Assembly: GCF_002831685.1 (NCBI RefSeq)
Contig: NZ_CP025119.1
Span: forward strand, 1,523,001 to 1,587,000
Source: Polaribacter sp. ALD11
GTDB lineage: Bacteria; Bacteroidota; Bacteroidia; Flavobacteriales; Flavobacteriaceae
Direction of reading: 5' to 3'
Length of the DNA stretch: 64,000 bases
Below, piece by piece: positions 51,961 through 60,842 of this stretch (position 1 is the first letter of the stretch; every line of letters begins with the position of its first letter). The notes beneath the pieces were generated by a model. That model searched no databases. It was not told the origin of the DNA and was given only the letters and a program-made list of their open reading frames with translations. Position numbers and translations under genes: made by a program.

Positions 51961-52935
51961 ATGAAGAAAAATATTGCCATAATAATGGGTGGTTATTCAT
52001 CCGAAGTAAACATTTCTATAAAAAGTGGAAACGTAGTGTACAACCACTTAAACAAAGAAAAGTACAATCCTTTTAGAGTATTAATTTTAAAGGAAAAGTG
52101 GGTAGTTTTAGATGCATCTGAAAATGAATATACAATTGACAAGAATGATTTTTCTTTCATTAAAAATGACAAAAAAATTACTTTCGACTGTGTTTTTAAC
52201 GCAATTCATGGCGCACCAGGAGAAAACGGACAAATATTAGCTTACTTAGATCTTATCAATTTAAAACATACCTCTGCCCCATTTTATCAAATGGCATTAA
52301 CGTTTAATAAAAGAGATACTTTAAGTGCTGTAAAAGCGTATGGCGTAAAAGCAGCCACTTCCATTTACTTAAATAAAGGAGATGTAATTCATCTTGATGA
52401 GATTATAAAAAAAGTTGGTTTGCCTTGTTTTATTAAGCCGAACAATGCCGGTTCTAGCTACGGAATTTCAAAAGCACACACCAAAGAAGCTATTTTACCA
52501 GCAATTGAAGTTGCTTATAAAGAAGATTCAGAAATTTTAATCGAATCTTTCTTAGACGGTACAGAAGTTTCTGTTGGTGTTATTCAATACAAAGGAGAAA
52601 CAAAAGTGCTGCCACTTACAGAAATAGTATCAGAAAATGATTTCTTTGATTATGAAGCAAAGTATGAAGGAAAATCTCAAGAAATTACACCTGCAAGAAT
52701 TACAGAAGAGCAACAAGCTAAAGTAGAAAAAGTAGCTAAAAAAGTATATGAAATTTTAAATATGTCTGGTTTTTCTAGGTCTGAATATATTTTTGTAGAC
52801 GATGAACCTTATTTTTTAGAAATGAATACAGTACCAGGTTTAACAGAAAACAGTATTTTGCCACAACAAGCACAAGTAGCAGGTATTTCTTTAGCAGCAT
52901 TATTTGACAGCGCAATTGAGGCTGCTCTTGTATAG
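51961..52935 (+). CDS. ddl: D-alanine--D-alanine ligase
   Basis: A 324-residue ATP-grasp ligase. Landmarks: N-terminal MKKNIAIIMGGYSSEVNISI (glycine-rich GGYSSE), FIKPNNAGSSYGISKAHTKE with the P-loop-like serine stretch, the metal-binding EMNTVPGLTENSILPQQAQV near the C terminus. It makes D-Ala-D-Ala for the peptidoglycan stem. It precedes coaD by 109 bases and is divergent from the PASTA gene. Confidence 0.95.
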   Translation: MKKNIAIIMGGYSSEVNISIKSGNVVYNHLNKEKYNPFRVLILKEKWVVLDASENEYTIDKNDFSFIKNDKKITFDCVFNAIHGAPGENGQILAYLDLINLKHTSAPFYQMALTFNKRDTLSAVKAYGVKAATSIYLNKGDVIHLDEIIKKVGLPCFIKPNNAGSSYGISKAHTKEAILPAIEVAYKEDSEILIESFLDGTEVSVGVIQYKGETKVLPLTEIVSENDFFDYEAKYEGKSQEITPARITEEQQAKVEKVAKKVYEILNMSGFSRSEYIFVDDEPYFLEMNTVPGLTENSILPQQAQVAGISLAALFDSAIEAALV

Positions 52936-53044
52936 CATTTTTTTGAGACTAGAAATATGTGATAAATTATTTTAAATATGACTTCGCTAGAAAATTTTAA
53001 TCAATTTTCTTGTTCCGTGAATCTAAAACATCAAAATAAAAAAA

Positions 53045-53500
53045 ATGAAAAGAGCAATTTTCCCAGGATCTTTTGATCCCATAACATTAGGTCATTTCGA
53101 TATTATAGAAAGAGGCATCACCCTTTTTGATGAACTAATTATTGCTATTGGTATAAATGCTGATAAAAAATACATGTTCTCTTTAGAAGAACGTAAAAAT
53201 TTTATAAAAGCTTGTTTTAAAGACAATCCTAAAGTAAAAGTAGTTGCTTATGAAGGTTTAACGGTACACTTCTGTCAAGAAAACAATGTAGATTTTATTT
53301 TAAGAGGACTTAGAAATCCTTCAGATTTTGAGTTTGAAAAAGCCATTGCACACACAAACAGAGATTTAGCCCCCATAGAAACAGTTTTTTTATTAACTGC
53401 CGCAAAAACTTCTTATATTTCATCTTCTATTGTAAGAGATGTTATTAGAAACAATGGCGATTACACAAAATTAGTACCAAAACCAGTGCGTGTTAAATAA
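53045..53500 (+). CDS. coaD: Phosphopantetheine adenylyltransferase
   Basis: A 151-residue nucleotidyltransferase: TLGH (14-17) is the T/HxGH motif, and ISSSIVRDVIRNNGD provides the second ISSTxxR-type motif. It adenylates 4'-phosphopantetheine in CoA synthesis. Downstream, the M14 peptidase begins 9 bases after its stop. Confidence 0.95.
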   Translation: MKRAIFPGSFDPITLGHFDIIERGITLFDELIIAIGINADKKYMFSLEERKNFIKACFKDNPKVKVVAYEGLTVHFCQENNVDFILRGLRNPSDFEFEKAIAHTNRDLAPIETVFLLTAAKTSYISSSIVRDVIRNNGDYTKLVPKPVRVK

Positions 53501-53508
53501 CCCATTTT

Positions 53509-55254
53509 ATGAAAAAAACTTTACTTTTAAGCCTGCTTATTTTTACTATTTCTTGCAATAAATCTTCAAAAGACAAACTAGATTTCACTACACAATTCGA
53601 AAAATCTAAAGGTAAAGAAACACCAGAATACAAAGACATTATCTCCTATTACCAACAATTAGCCGAAGAATACTCACAAATTTCTTTGTTTTCATTCGGC
53701 CAAACAGATGCTGGTGAACCTTTACATTTAGTGGTGTATAACAGAGAAGGTATTTTTAATATTGATGAAATTACCAATTCAACAAAAAATAGAATCTTAA
53801 TAAATAACGGAATTCATCCCGGAGAATCTGACGGGATTGATGCTTCTATGATGCTTTTAAGAGATATTGTGCAAAACGATTCTCTTCAAGAAAAATATAA
53901 AAACTCTTTAATTGCAGTAATTCCTGTGTACAATGTTGGTGGCGCTTTAAACAGAAACTCACATACCAGAACCAACCAAAACGGACCTTTAGAATACGGA
54001 TTTAGAGGAAATGCCAGAAATTTCGATTTAAATAGAGATTTCATCAAACAAGACACCAAAAATGCAGCCGCTTTTGCTGAGATTTTTCACGCTGTTCATC
54101 CAGATGTTTTTATAGACAACCATGTTAGCAATGGCGCAGACTATCAATATGCCATCACCCATTTATTTACGCAGCACAATAAGTTAGGTGGAAATTTAGG
54201 AAACTTTATAGAAACTGAAATGCGCCCTCAAATTGAAAAGTCCTTACTAAAAAAAGACATAATTATTACACCTTATGTAAACGTTTGGGGTAATACACCA
54301 GAAGCAGGGTTTTCTCAGTTTTTCGATTCGCCAAGATATTCTACAGGTTATACAACCTTGTTTAATACTTTAGGAATGATGGTGGAAACACACATGTTAA
54401 AACCCTATAAAATTAGAGTAGCGCAAACCTATGAATTAATGTTTTCTGCCATCGATTTTACAGAAAAAAATTCAGAAACCATAAAAAACCTTCGTGCAAA
54501 AGCAGTGGCAGAAATTATAGCGAAGAAAACATATCCTATTTCTTATACCGTTGATAAGGAAAACCCAACAATTTTAAACTTTAAAGGGTATGAAGCAACA
54601 ACAATCAACAGTAAAGTTACTTCGGGTAAACGCTTGTTTTATGACACCACAAAACCTTTTGAAAAGCAAACCAACTATTACAATAACTTTATAGCCGATA
54701 AAGAAATTACGATTCCGAATGCCTATATTTTACAGCAAGGGTGGCATACAGTTGTAGATCGATTAGAAAATAATTATATTGAATTTACACGTTTTAAAAA
54801 AGACACCACAATTACTGTACAGGTACAACATATTTCAACTTACAAAACAAGAAGTGCTGCTTATGAAGGGCATTATTTACATTACAATACCGAAGTTTCT
54901 AAAACCACCAAAGAAGTCTCTTTTAAAGCTGGCGATTTATTGATTCCTACCAATCAAAATGGAGTGCGTTATTTATTAGAAACTCTAGAAGCCGAAGCTA
55001 CAGATTCATTTTTTAATTGGAATTTTTTCGACACCATCTTACAAAAAAAGGAAGGCTATTCTGCCTATGTTTTCGAAGATATTGCCGAAACTTTTTTGGC
55101 AGAAAACCCAGAAGTTAAAAAGCAATTTGATGAGAAACTTAAGAACGATGCCTCTTTTGCAGGGAACCCAAGAGCTCAGTTAGATTTTGTCTATAAAAAC
55201 TCACCTCATTATGAACCTGCTCATTTGTATTTACCCGTTTTTAAACTCTTTTAA
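53509..55254 (+). CDS. M14 family metallopeptidase lipoprotein
   Basis: A 581-residue lipoprotein with lipobox FTIS-C (Cys16). The M14 zinc site is GIHPGESDGIDASM (His and Glu), with the third His in DNHVSNGADYQ; the substrate-binding NARNFDLNRDF and a later ETHML give the catalytic Glu region. Residues 330-581 are a beta domain. It would remove C-terminal residues from periplasmic or surface peptides. It follows coaD by 9 bases and precedes the lactonase by 4 bases. Confidence 0.9.
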   Translation: MKKTLLLSLLIFTISCNKSSKDKLDFTTQFEKSKGKETPEYKDIISYYQQLAEEYSQISLFSFGQTDAGEPLHLVVYNREGIFNIDEITNSTKNRILINNGIHPGESDGIDASMMLLRDIVQNDSLQEKYKNSLIAVIPVYNVGGALNRNSHTRTNQNGPLEYGFRGNARNFDLNRDFIKQDTKNAAAFAEIFHAVHPDVFIDNHVSNGADYQYAITHLFTQHNKLGGNLGNFIETEMRPQIEKSLLKKDIIITPYVNVWGNTPEAGFSQFFDSPRYSTGYTTLFNTLGMMVETHMLKPYKIRVAQTYELMFSAIDFTEKNSETIKNLRAKAVAEIIAKKTYPISYTVDKENPTILNFKGYEATTINSKVTSGKRLFYDTTKPFEKQTNYYNNFIADKEITIPNAYILQQGWHTVVDRLENNYIEFTRFKKDTTITVQVQHISTYKTRSAAYEGHYLHYNTEVSKTTKEVSFKAGDLLIPTNQNGVRYLLETLEAEATDSFFNWNFFDTILQKKEGYSAYVFEDIAETFLAENPEVKKQFDEKLKNDASFAGNPRAQLDFVYKNSPHYEPAHLYLPVFKLF

Positions 55255-55257
55255 TTT

Positions 55258-56361
55258 ATGAAATATGTATCTTTTATTCTTTTCGTATTGACTTTCTTCG
55301 GATGTAAAAATCCATCTGTCAAAATGGAAAAGGAAAACATCTTTTATGTTGGAACGTATACTAAAAAAGATAGCAAAGGAATCTATAAATTCAGACTGTC
55401 CAAAGAAGGAAAACTACAAAATTTAGGGCTAGCTGCTGCAATTACAAACCCTAGTTTTTTAGCAAAATCAAAAGATGGAAAAACACTTTTTGCTGTTGAA
55501 GAAACAAATGAAAATAATACAGGATTTATTAGTTCTTATGAAGTTAGAAAGGATACTTTAAAATTCTTAAGCAAACAAGAAACTGGCGGCGCTCATCCTT
55601 GTTTTGTTGCTGTTAATAAAGATAATTATCTACTTACTGCAAATTATACTGGTGGAAATATCGGTTTATTAAAAGCAGATAAAAAAGGTAACATTGCTCC
55701 ACTTTCTTTTGTACAACAACACATAGGTAAAGGAATTACAGATAGACAGAAAACACCACATGCGCACTCTGCTTGGTTTCATCCCACAAAAGATGAAGTT
55801 ATTTCGGTAGATTTAGGAACCAATGAATTGTGGTTTTCTACCCTTGATACTACCAAGAAGGAACTTGTTTTTACGGATCAAAAAAAGTTAAAAATGGCAG
55901 AAGGTGCTGGCCCAAGACACCTAACGTTTCACCCGAATAACAAGTGGTTTTATGTTTTAAACGAACTAAATAACACCGTTTCTTTAGTAAAGGAAAAAAA
56001 TGACACCTATTTTGTAGAAACTTCAATTGCTACAGTACCAGAAAATTTTACAGGTATTAGCAGTGCCGCAGATATTCATATTTCTAAAGATGGTAAATTC
56101 TTATATACTTCTAATCGCGGACATGATACGATCGCTATTTTTAAGTTGAATTCAGAAAACGGAACTTTAACAACGGTAGGTTACCAATCGGTTTTAGGTA
56201 AAAATCCTCGTAATTTTTCTTTATCACCAGATGAAGCGTTTCTTTTAGTTGCCAATCAAGACACCGATAATATCATTTCTTTTAAACGAGATGCCACCAC
56301 AGGAAAATTAACTTTTGTAGCTGAAGTTGCGGCGCCAATGCCTGTTTGTATTTTGTTTTAA
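55258..56361 (+). CDS. Lactonase-family beta-propeller lipoprotein
   Basis: A 367-residue lipoprotein with lipobox FFG-C (Cys16). The mature chain is a seven-bladed propeller of the 6-phosphogluconolactonase (YkgB/Pgl-like) type: VGTYTKKDSKGIYKFRLSKE, PHAHSAWFHPTKDEVISVDL, AGPRHLTFHPNNKWFYVLNE and TLTTVGYQSVLGKNPRNFSL. The HAH and GPRH pairs resemble metal or substrate sites. Lipoprotein export argues against a cytosolic pentose-phosphate role; a surface lactonase is more likely. Confidence 0.88.
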   Translation: MKYVSFILFVLTFFGCKNPSVKMEKENIFYVGTYTKKDSKGIYKFRLSKEGKLQNLGLAAAITNPSFLAKSKDGKTLFAVEETNENNTGFISSYEVRKDTLKFLSKQETGGAHPCFVAVNKDNYLLTANYTGGNIGLLKADKKGNIAPLSFVQQHIGKGITDRQKTPHAHSAWFHPTKDEVISVDLGTNELWFSTLDTTKKELVFTDQKKLKMAEGAGPRHLTFHPNNKWFYVLNELNNTVSLVKEKNDTYFVETSIATVPENFTGISSAADIHISKDGKFLYTSNRGHDTIAIFKLNSENGTLTTVGYQSVLGKNPRNFSLSPDEAFLLVANQDTDNIISFKRDATTGKLTFVAEVAAPMPVCILF

Positions 56362-56408
56362 TTTTTAAACACGAATTTTACGAAGTGGCACAAAATTTAA
56401 AATACACC

Positions 56409-56522
56409 TCGATACAATTTTGCCTAAAAGCAACATGAATCTATGTAATATTGTGTTTACGAAAATTATTGATACGCAATGAAAGTTCGAGTGATTCTGA
56501 TTTTTCTTCGGAATTGTATCGA
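56409..56522. repeat. TCGATACAATT inverted repeat element
   Basis: The ends TCGATACAATT (56409-56419) and AATTGTATCGA (56512-56522) are perfect 11-base inverted repeats, 92 bases apart. The right half also folds alone, ATTCTGA (56494-56500) with TTCGGAAT after it. The right half, TTCGAGTGATTCTGATTTTT through to the arm, resembles a repeat I recall in Flavobacteriaceae intergenic regions. No open frame lies inside. Confidence 0.6.
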
Positions 56523-56592
56523 AAACATTAAAAGTTAAAAAAATCAATTAAAATCATTTTATTCGTAACTTGTAGTTTCAAAACTTCTACAG

Positions 56593-57057
56593 GTGAAAAC
56601 AAACTTATCAATTAACGGAAAATCGTACGCAGTTCAAGTACCAAAAGACATGCCTTTATTGTGGGCAATTAGAGACATTGTTGGCCTAACAGGAACCAAA
56701 TTTGGTTGTGGTGTAAGCCAATGTGGCGCATGCTCTGTGCTCATAGACGGCAAACTCACAAAGTCTTGTGGCATCGCAGCTGTATCTGTAGTTGGAAAAG
56801 AAATTTTTACGATTGAAGGAAGTTCAGAAAACTTAGAATTTCTTAGACAAGCTTGGAATGATGGAAACGTACCGCAATGTGGTTACTGCCAATCGGGACA
56901 GTTAATCGCTGCTACTTCCCTACTCGATTCCACAGCAAAACCTACCGATAAAGATATAGATGAAGCCATGAGTGCTAATATTTGCAGATGCGGAACCTAC
57001 ACAAGAATTAAAAAAGCCATTCACAAAGCAGTTGCACTTAAAAACGAAACAATATGA
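56593..57057 (+). CDS. iorA: Isoquinoline 1-oxidoreductase-like [2Fe-2S] subunit
   Basis: A 154-residue small subunit of a molybdenum hydroxylase of the xanthine oxidase family. The plant-type cluster ligands are Cys39, Cys44, Cys47 and Cys59; the second cluster ligands are Cys96, Cys99, Cys131 and Cys133 in PQCGYCQSGQ and NICRCGTY. The start is GTG at 56593; no in-frame ATG fits closely. It passes electrons from the molybdenum site to an acceptor. It overlaps the large subunit gene by 4 bases. Substrate not known; the name reflects family resemblance. Confidence 0.9.
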   Translation: MKTNLSINGKSYAVQVPKDMPLLWAIRDIVGLTGTKFGCGVSQCGACSVLIDGKLTKSCGIAAVSVVGKEIFTIEGSSENLEFLRQAWNDGNVPQCGYCQSGQLIAATSLLDSTAKPTDKDIDEAMSANICRCGTYTRIKKAIHKAVALKNETI

Positions 57058-59270
57058 GCAAGATTCTAAAAATAGACAGAAGAGATTTTGTAAAGTTATT
57101 TGGTTTGGCTTCTGGTGGCATCATTTTGGGCTGTACAGCTACCACAGTAGATAAGAAATTTAAACCTGCCATAGATCAAGATTATTTTGCGCCGAATTTA
57201 TTTGTCCATTTAGAAAAAAACGGTAACGTAACCTTAATTGCGTCTCGTTCGGAAATGGGACAAGGAATTAGAACGTCTTTGGCGTCTGCAATTGCAGATG
57301 AATTAGAAGCCGATTGGCAATATGTTTCTGTAAAACAAGCAATCGGACATGAGAAATACGGCAATCAGAATACTGATGGTTCTAGAAGCGTAAGAACAAA
57401 ATTAGAGCCAATGCGTAACATGGGCGCTGCTGCAAAAATGATGCTGATTACTGCCGCTGCAAAAAAATGGAATGTTGCAGAAACCGCTTGTAAAGCAGAA
57501 AACCATTACATCATTAATAAAAATACAAACGATAAAATATTCTTTGGAGATTTAGTAGAAGCTGCTGCTAAAGTTGAAATACCTGCGGAAGAAACCATCC
57601 AACTAAAAAAAGTGGAAGATTTTAAATTCATAGGAAAAACCTTGAAAAGTGTCGATTTAAACGACTTTACACATGGTACAGCAACCTACGGAATTGATGT
57701 TCGCATACCAGATATGAAATTTGCAGCCATTGCAAGATGTCCTGTAACTTTTGGTACGGTTAAAAGTTTTACCAAAAACAACGCTGAAAAAGTTGCCGGT
57801 GTAGAAGCTATTTTTGAAATGCCAAGACTCATTCCTCCTACAGGAAAATTCTTTGGTATGTTTGGCGGTGTTGCCGTAATTGCCAACAATACATGGGCTG
57901 CTTTTCAAGGAAAGCTAGCCTTAGATATTGAATGGAATAATGGCGAGAACGAATCTTTTGATACCGAAGCGTTCAAAAAAACACTCACAGAACGGGTACA
58001 CAAGACGGGAAAATTAGTCCCTGGAAGTCGCGGAAACGTACAAACTGCTTTTAATGCTGCAGAAAAAACGGTAGCAGCAACGTATCACGTTCCGTTTTTA
58101 GTACATGCGCCTATGGAAGTGCCCAATGCTACTGCCTGGTTTCAAGGAGATAAAATAGAAGTTTGGGCCCCTGTGCAAGATCCGCAAACGGCAAGAAGCG
58201 AATTAGCACATTTCTTCGAAATTCCGTTAGAAAATATTATTGTAAACGTTACTTTTTTAGGTGGCGGATTTGGTCGGAAATCAAAATCTGATTTTGTGGT
58301 AGAAGCCGTTGCCATTTCTAAGAAAATAAATGCGCCTGTACAAGTAGTTTGGACGCGTGAAGATGATGTGCAACATAGTTTTTACCATGCCACAAGTGCA
58401 CAATATTTAAAAGCTGGTTTAGACAAAAACGGCAAGGTTACTGGTTGGCTGCAAAGAGTTGGGTTTCCTTCTATTGTGTCTTCATTTAAACCATTGTCTG
58501 ATTATGCCTCTGGTTTTGAACTTGGACAAGGTTTTGTAAACAACCCATATGATTTAGAAAACTTTAGACTCGAAAGTATAAAAGCAGAAGCCAATCTAAG
58601 AATTGGTTGGTTGCGTTCTGTAGTGCATATTCACAGTGGTTTTGGTATTAATTCTTTTGTAGATGAGTTGGCGTTTGCAGCACAGAAAGATCCTGTACAG
58701 TTTCGTTTAGACCTTATTGGAAAAGATCGGATTATTACAGGAAAATCAGAATTCCCTTTTAATTCTAAACGTTTTAAAAATGTTTTAACTACCACTGCTA
58801 AAATGGCAAATTGGGGTGTAAAACCTACTAAAAATCATGGTTTTGGTGTTGCTATTCATTATAGTTTTTACAGTTATGTAGCCACTATTGTAGAAGTTTC
58901 TGTACTTAACAAGAAAGTAAAAGTAGAAAATGTTTGGACAACCATCGATTGTGGTTTGGCTTTAAACAAAGACAATATTAAAAATCAGTTAGAAGGTGCT
59001 GCTATTTTTGGAATGTCTTTGGCTTTGTATGGTAAAATTTCTACCAAAAACGGCGCTGTTGAACAACATAATTTCTTCGATTATCAAATGGCAAGAATGA
59101 AAGACGCACCAAAGATTCATATTCATATTGTAGATGCTATGAAAGAACCGCCAACCGGTGTTGGTGAACCTGGTGTTCCTGTAATGGCACCTGCCATTTG
59201 TAATGCTCTTTTTAATGCTACGGGAGAACGTGTAAGAAGTTTGCCTTTAATAGATGCTGGTTGGGTTTAA
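57054..59270 (+). CDS. iorB: Isoquinoline 1-oxidoreductase-like molybdopterin subunit, Tat-exported lipoprotein
   Basis: A 738-residue molybdenum-binding large subunit. The N terminus KIDRRDFVKLFGLASGGIIL has a twin-arginine motif (Arg9-Arg10), and Cys27 forms a lipobox ILG-C, so export through Tat and lipid anchoring are likely. Molybdopterin-binding blocks include SEMGQGIRTSLASAIADELE, LGGGFGRKSKSDFVVEAVAI and EPPTGVGEPGVPVMAPAICN with the catalytic-Glu region. It hydroxylates aldehydes or N-heterocycles in the periplasm. No dedicated chaperone (xdhC-like) or cytochrome c acceptor gene follows, unlike many ior clusters. Confidence 0.92.
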   Translation: MSKILKIDRRDFVKLFGLASGGIILGCTATTVDKKFKPAIDQDYFAPNLFVHLEKNGNVTLIASRSEMGQGIRTSLASAIADELEADWQYVSVKQAIGHEKYGNQNTDGSRSVRTKLEPMRNMGAAAKMMLITAAAKKWNVAETACKAENHYIINKNTNDKIFFGDLVEAAAKVEIPAEETIQLKKVEDFKFIGKTLKSVDLNDFTHGTATYGIDVRIPDMKFAAIARCPVTFGTVKSFTKNNAEKVAGVEAIFEMPRLIPPTGKFFGMFGGVAVIANNTWAAFQGKLALDIEWNNGENESFDTEAFKKTLTERVHKTGKLVPGSRGNVQTAFNAAEKTVAATYHVPFLVHAPMEVPNATAWFQGDKIEVWAPVQDPQTARSELAHFFEIPLENIIVNVTFLGGGFGRKSKSDFVVEAVAISKKINAPVQVVWTREDDVQHSFYHATSAQYLKAGLDKNGKVTGWLQRVGFPSIVSSFKPLSDYASGFELGQGFVNNPYDLENFRLESIKAEANLRIGWLRSVVHIHSGFGINSFVDELAFAAQKDPVQFRLDLIGKDRIITGKSEFPFNSKRFKNVLTTTAKMANWGVKPTKNHGFGVAIHYSFYSYVATIVEVSVLNKKVKVENVWTTIDCGLALNKDNIKNQLEGAAIFGMSLALYGKISTKNGAVEQHNFFDYQMARMKDAPKIHIHIVDAMKEPPTGVGEPGVPVMAPAICNALFNATGERVRSLPLIDAGWV

Positions 59271-59410
59271 AAAACAAATGCTGCTAAAAAAGTTAAAACC
59301 TAATGCTATTATTTATTCTTACTTGTACCTTCCTAATTTTGATGGTACTCTGATAGTGTGAAATAACTTTAGATGTAATTTTTATAGATTGTAAGGGTGT
59401 TTACTGCAAA

Positions 59411-59809
59411 CTACACACTACTACTACCTTCTTTATAGGTAGTAATTTCTCCTTTCAATTTTCGTTTTAACTTTACGGAAGGCTGGTAATTGATATGGTA
59501 TTTTATAATATTTCTTTTAGGTGATAGTTTTGATGCATCTTCTTCTGCCGTACTTTTAAAGCCCATTTTAAATTTGCCAACATCACCTAAATCTACCACA
59601 TTGCCTTGTTGTAAGTAAAAGTCTAGCTTCATGCCCAACGCCATTAATACCGCTTTTACATCTACTTCATGCAACGTGCATTCATTGCTAATAGCACTAC
59701 TTATATGGTCTAAATCTATTTTACCGGTGTGTACAGCTTGCATTATAAACTGCTCTTTTTTATTTTGAATGCTGTTGCTTCTTTTTGTAATTCTGTAACG
59801 AATTGCCAT
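59411..59809 (-). CDS. HU-like DNA-binding protein (Bacteroidetes HU/HIG type)
   Basis: A 132-residue protein. Residues 1-110 follow the Bacteroidetes HU-related family: MAIRYRITKRSNSIQNKKEQ, FYLQQGNVVDLGDVGKFKMG, and a basic loop with KLKRKLKGEI. Compared with canonical HU the N terminus is longer and the DNA-binding arm differs. Such proteins package DNA or act as a structural DNA element at mobile or surface loci. It sits alone at the boundary between the conserved and accessory parts of the window, with a long upstream region. Confidence 0.82.
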   Translation of the reverse strand: MAIRYRITKRSNSIQNKKEQFIMQAVHTGKIDLDHISSAISNECTLHEVDVKAVLMALGMKLDFYLQQGNVVDLGDVGKFKMGFKSTAEEDASKLSPKRNIIKYHINYQPSVKLKRKLKGEITTYKEGSSSV

Positions 59810-59840
59810 AATTGTCTTATTTTTTTTGTATCTTTAACTT

Positions 59841-59860
59841 TATAAGGGTACTACCTTATA
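59841..59860. promoter_or_regulatory. Palindrome TATAAGG-GTACTA-CCTTATA
   Basis: Perfect 7-base arms (59841-59847 and 59854-59860) with a 6-base spacer, 32-51 bases upstream of the HU-like start. A dimeric regulator could bind here, or it is part of the 5' leader hairpin. Binding is inferred from symmetry only. Confidence 0.5.
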
Positions 59861-59915
59861 TACGGCATATTATTTGCCTTCTTTGTAAAAATACTACATT
59901 TTATTTCAATTTATT

Positions 59916-59979
59916 CTAGTATGCTTGTAAATATATACTAGTATATTTATAAAACTATATTAGTATTTTTATAAAAAAG
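59916..59979. repeat. Three-copy direct repeat, 22-base period
   Basis: Units CTAGTATGCTTGTAAATATA (59916-59935), CTAGTATATTTATAAAACTA (59938-59957) and TTAGTATTTTTATAAAAAAG (59960-59979), each starting 22 bases after the previous one. That is about two helical turns, so copies face the same side of DNA. Upstream of the HU-like gene. Confidence 0.6.
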
Positions 59980-60166
59980 ATACTGAGGTCTGCTCTAAAA
60001 CTATAGATACTTTGTTAAAAAAGTTACTGAGGTTTGTTTATGAAGTGTACTCGTAAATTATTTTCCCTGTTTTTTTTATTCTTAAAATAGGTTTGTAAAC
60101 GGAACTATAAACCTTACTATTGTAGATAAAGTGTAATAACTACCAAATTATTTATGGAATAATACC

Positions 60167-60177
60167 TGTTGGCAACT
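60167..60177. repeat. Left arm of the flanking inverted repeat
   Basis: TGTTGGCAACT, the exact reverse complement of the right arm at 60771-60781. It lies 63 bases before the orphan lipoprotein gene. Confidence 0.7.
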
Positions 60178-60240
60178 ATTACTCACTCAAATCCTGAAAG
60201 TTTAATTTCAAAATTAAAAAGAAACAATTTACAATAACAA

Positions 60241-60765
60241 ATGAAAAGTTTGAAGAAAATTGAGAAAGCATTATTGATTCTGATAATATTATTGATTTCC
60301 TCATGCAACTTAAAAAATGAGGTCATAATTAACGCTGATTTTGAACAATTTTTAGAAGATTACATCAAAAAAAATCCAATTCCTAAATATTTAGAAACAA
60401 CTGAAGACAGGAAATCTGCAACTCCATCATATAATCTTTATTTTTGGAAAAAAGGATTAGACTCAATTATTGAAATTAGACTGAATCCATTTTTGGTTAG
60501 TTTTAACCCATTAAATTCATCAATTAATGAAGGTAATGAAGAAATTATTACAGAGGAAAACCCTGATGGTTATTTTATCTTTAAACAAAATGCAATAGTA
60601 GTATTTGATGAAAATAATTACGGAATAAACATTATCAATAAAAGTAATTTAATTAATAAAATTCCAGATAGTTTGAAATGGGATTTTGAAAAACTTAATA
60701 ATCACATAAGTAATAAGCCGAATTATTATAATATATCAAAAAAACGAATTGAAATTACGGAATAA
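60241..60765 (+). CDS. Orphan lipoprotein, unknown function
   Basis: A 174-residue lipoprotein with lipobox LISS-C (Cys22). I recognise no domain. The mature sequence is acidic, tyrosine/asparagine-rich and mostly mixed alpha/beta, with TPSYNLYFWKKGLDSIIEI near the middle. Its base composition is even more AT-rich than its neighbours. The gene is framed by an 11-bp perfect inverted repeat (60167-60177, 60771-60781), which may mark it as a moveable cassette. No operon partner. Confidence 0.65.
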   Translation: MKSLKKIEKALLILIILLISSCNLKNEVIINADFEQFLEDYIKKNPIPKYLETTEDRKSATPSYNLYFWKKGLDSIIEIRLNPFLVSFNPLNSSINEGNEEIITEENPDGYFIFKQNAIVVFDENNYGINIINKSNLINKIPDSLKWDFEKLNNHISNKPNYYNISKKRIEITE

Positions 60766-60770
60766 AAAAC

Positions 60771-60781
60771 AGTTGCCAACA
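60771..60781. repeat. Right arm of the flanking inverted repeat
   Basis: AGTTGCCAACA, six bases after the lipoprotein stop, followed by CCGTGTAATAAAAATTAC. The TTGCCAACACCGTGT string resembles repeats I recall beside orphan genes in many Bacteroidetes. Confidence 0.7.
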
Positions 60782-60842
60782 CCGTGTAATAAAAATTACT
60801 AAATTAGTGCTTTATTAAAAGTAGTTGCATTTCTGTATACTT

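Larger units (their letters stand above)
59810..60240. other. 431-base gene-free leader with repeats
   Basis: No gene is seen. The segment is very AT-rich and holds a 7-bp palindrome (59841-59860), three 22-base-period units (59916-59979), two copies of the TTACTGAGGT/ATACTGAGGT motif (about 59979-59989 and 60023-60033) and the left arm of the 11-bp inverted repeat at 60167-60177. It probably contains the promoter of the minus-strand HU-like gene. Confidence 0.7.
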
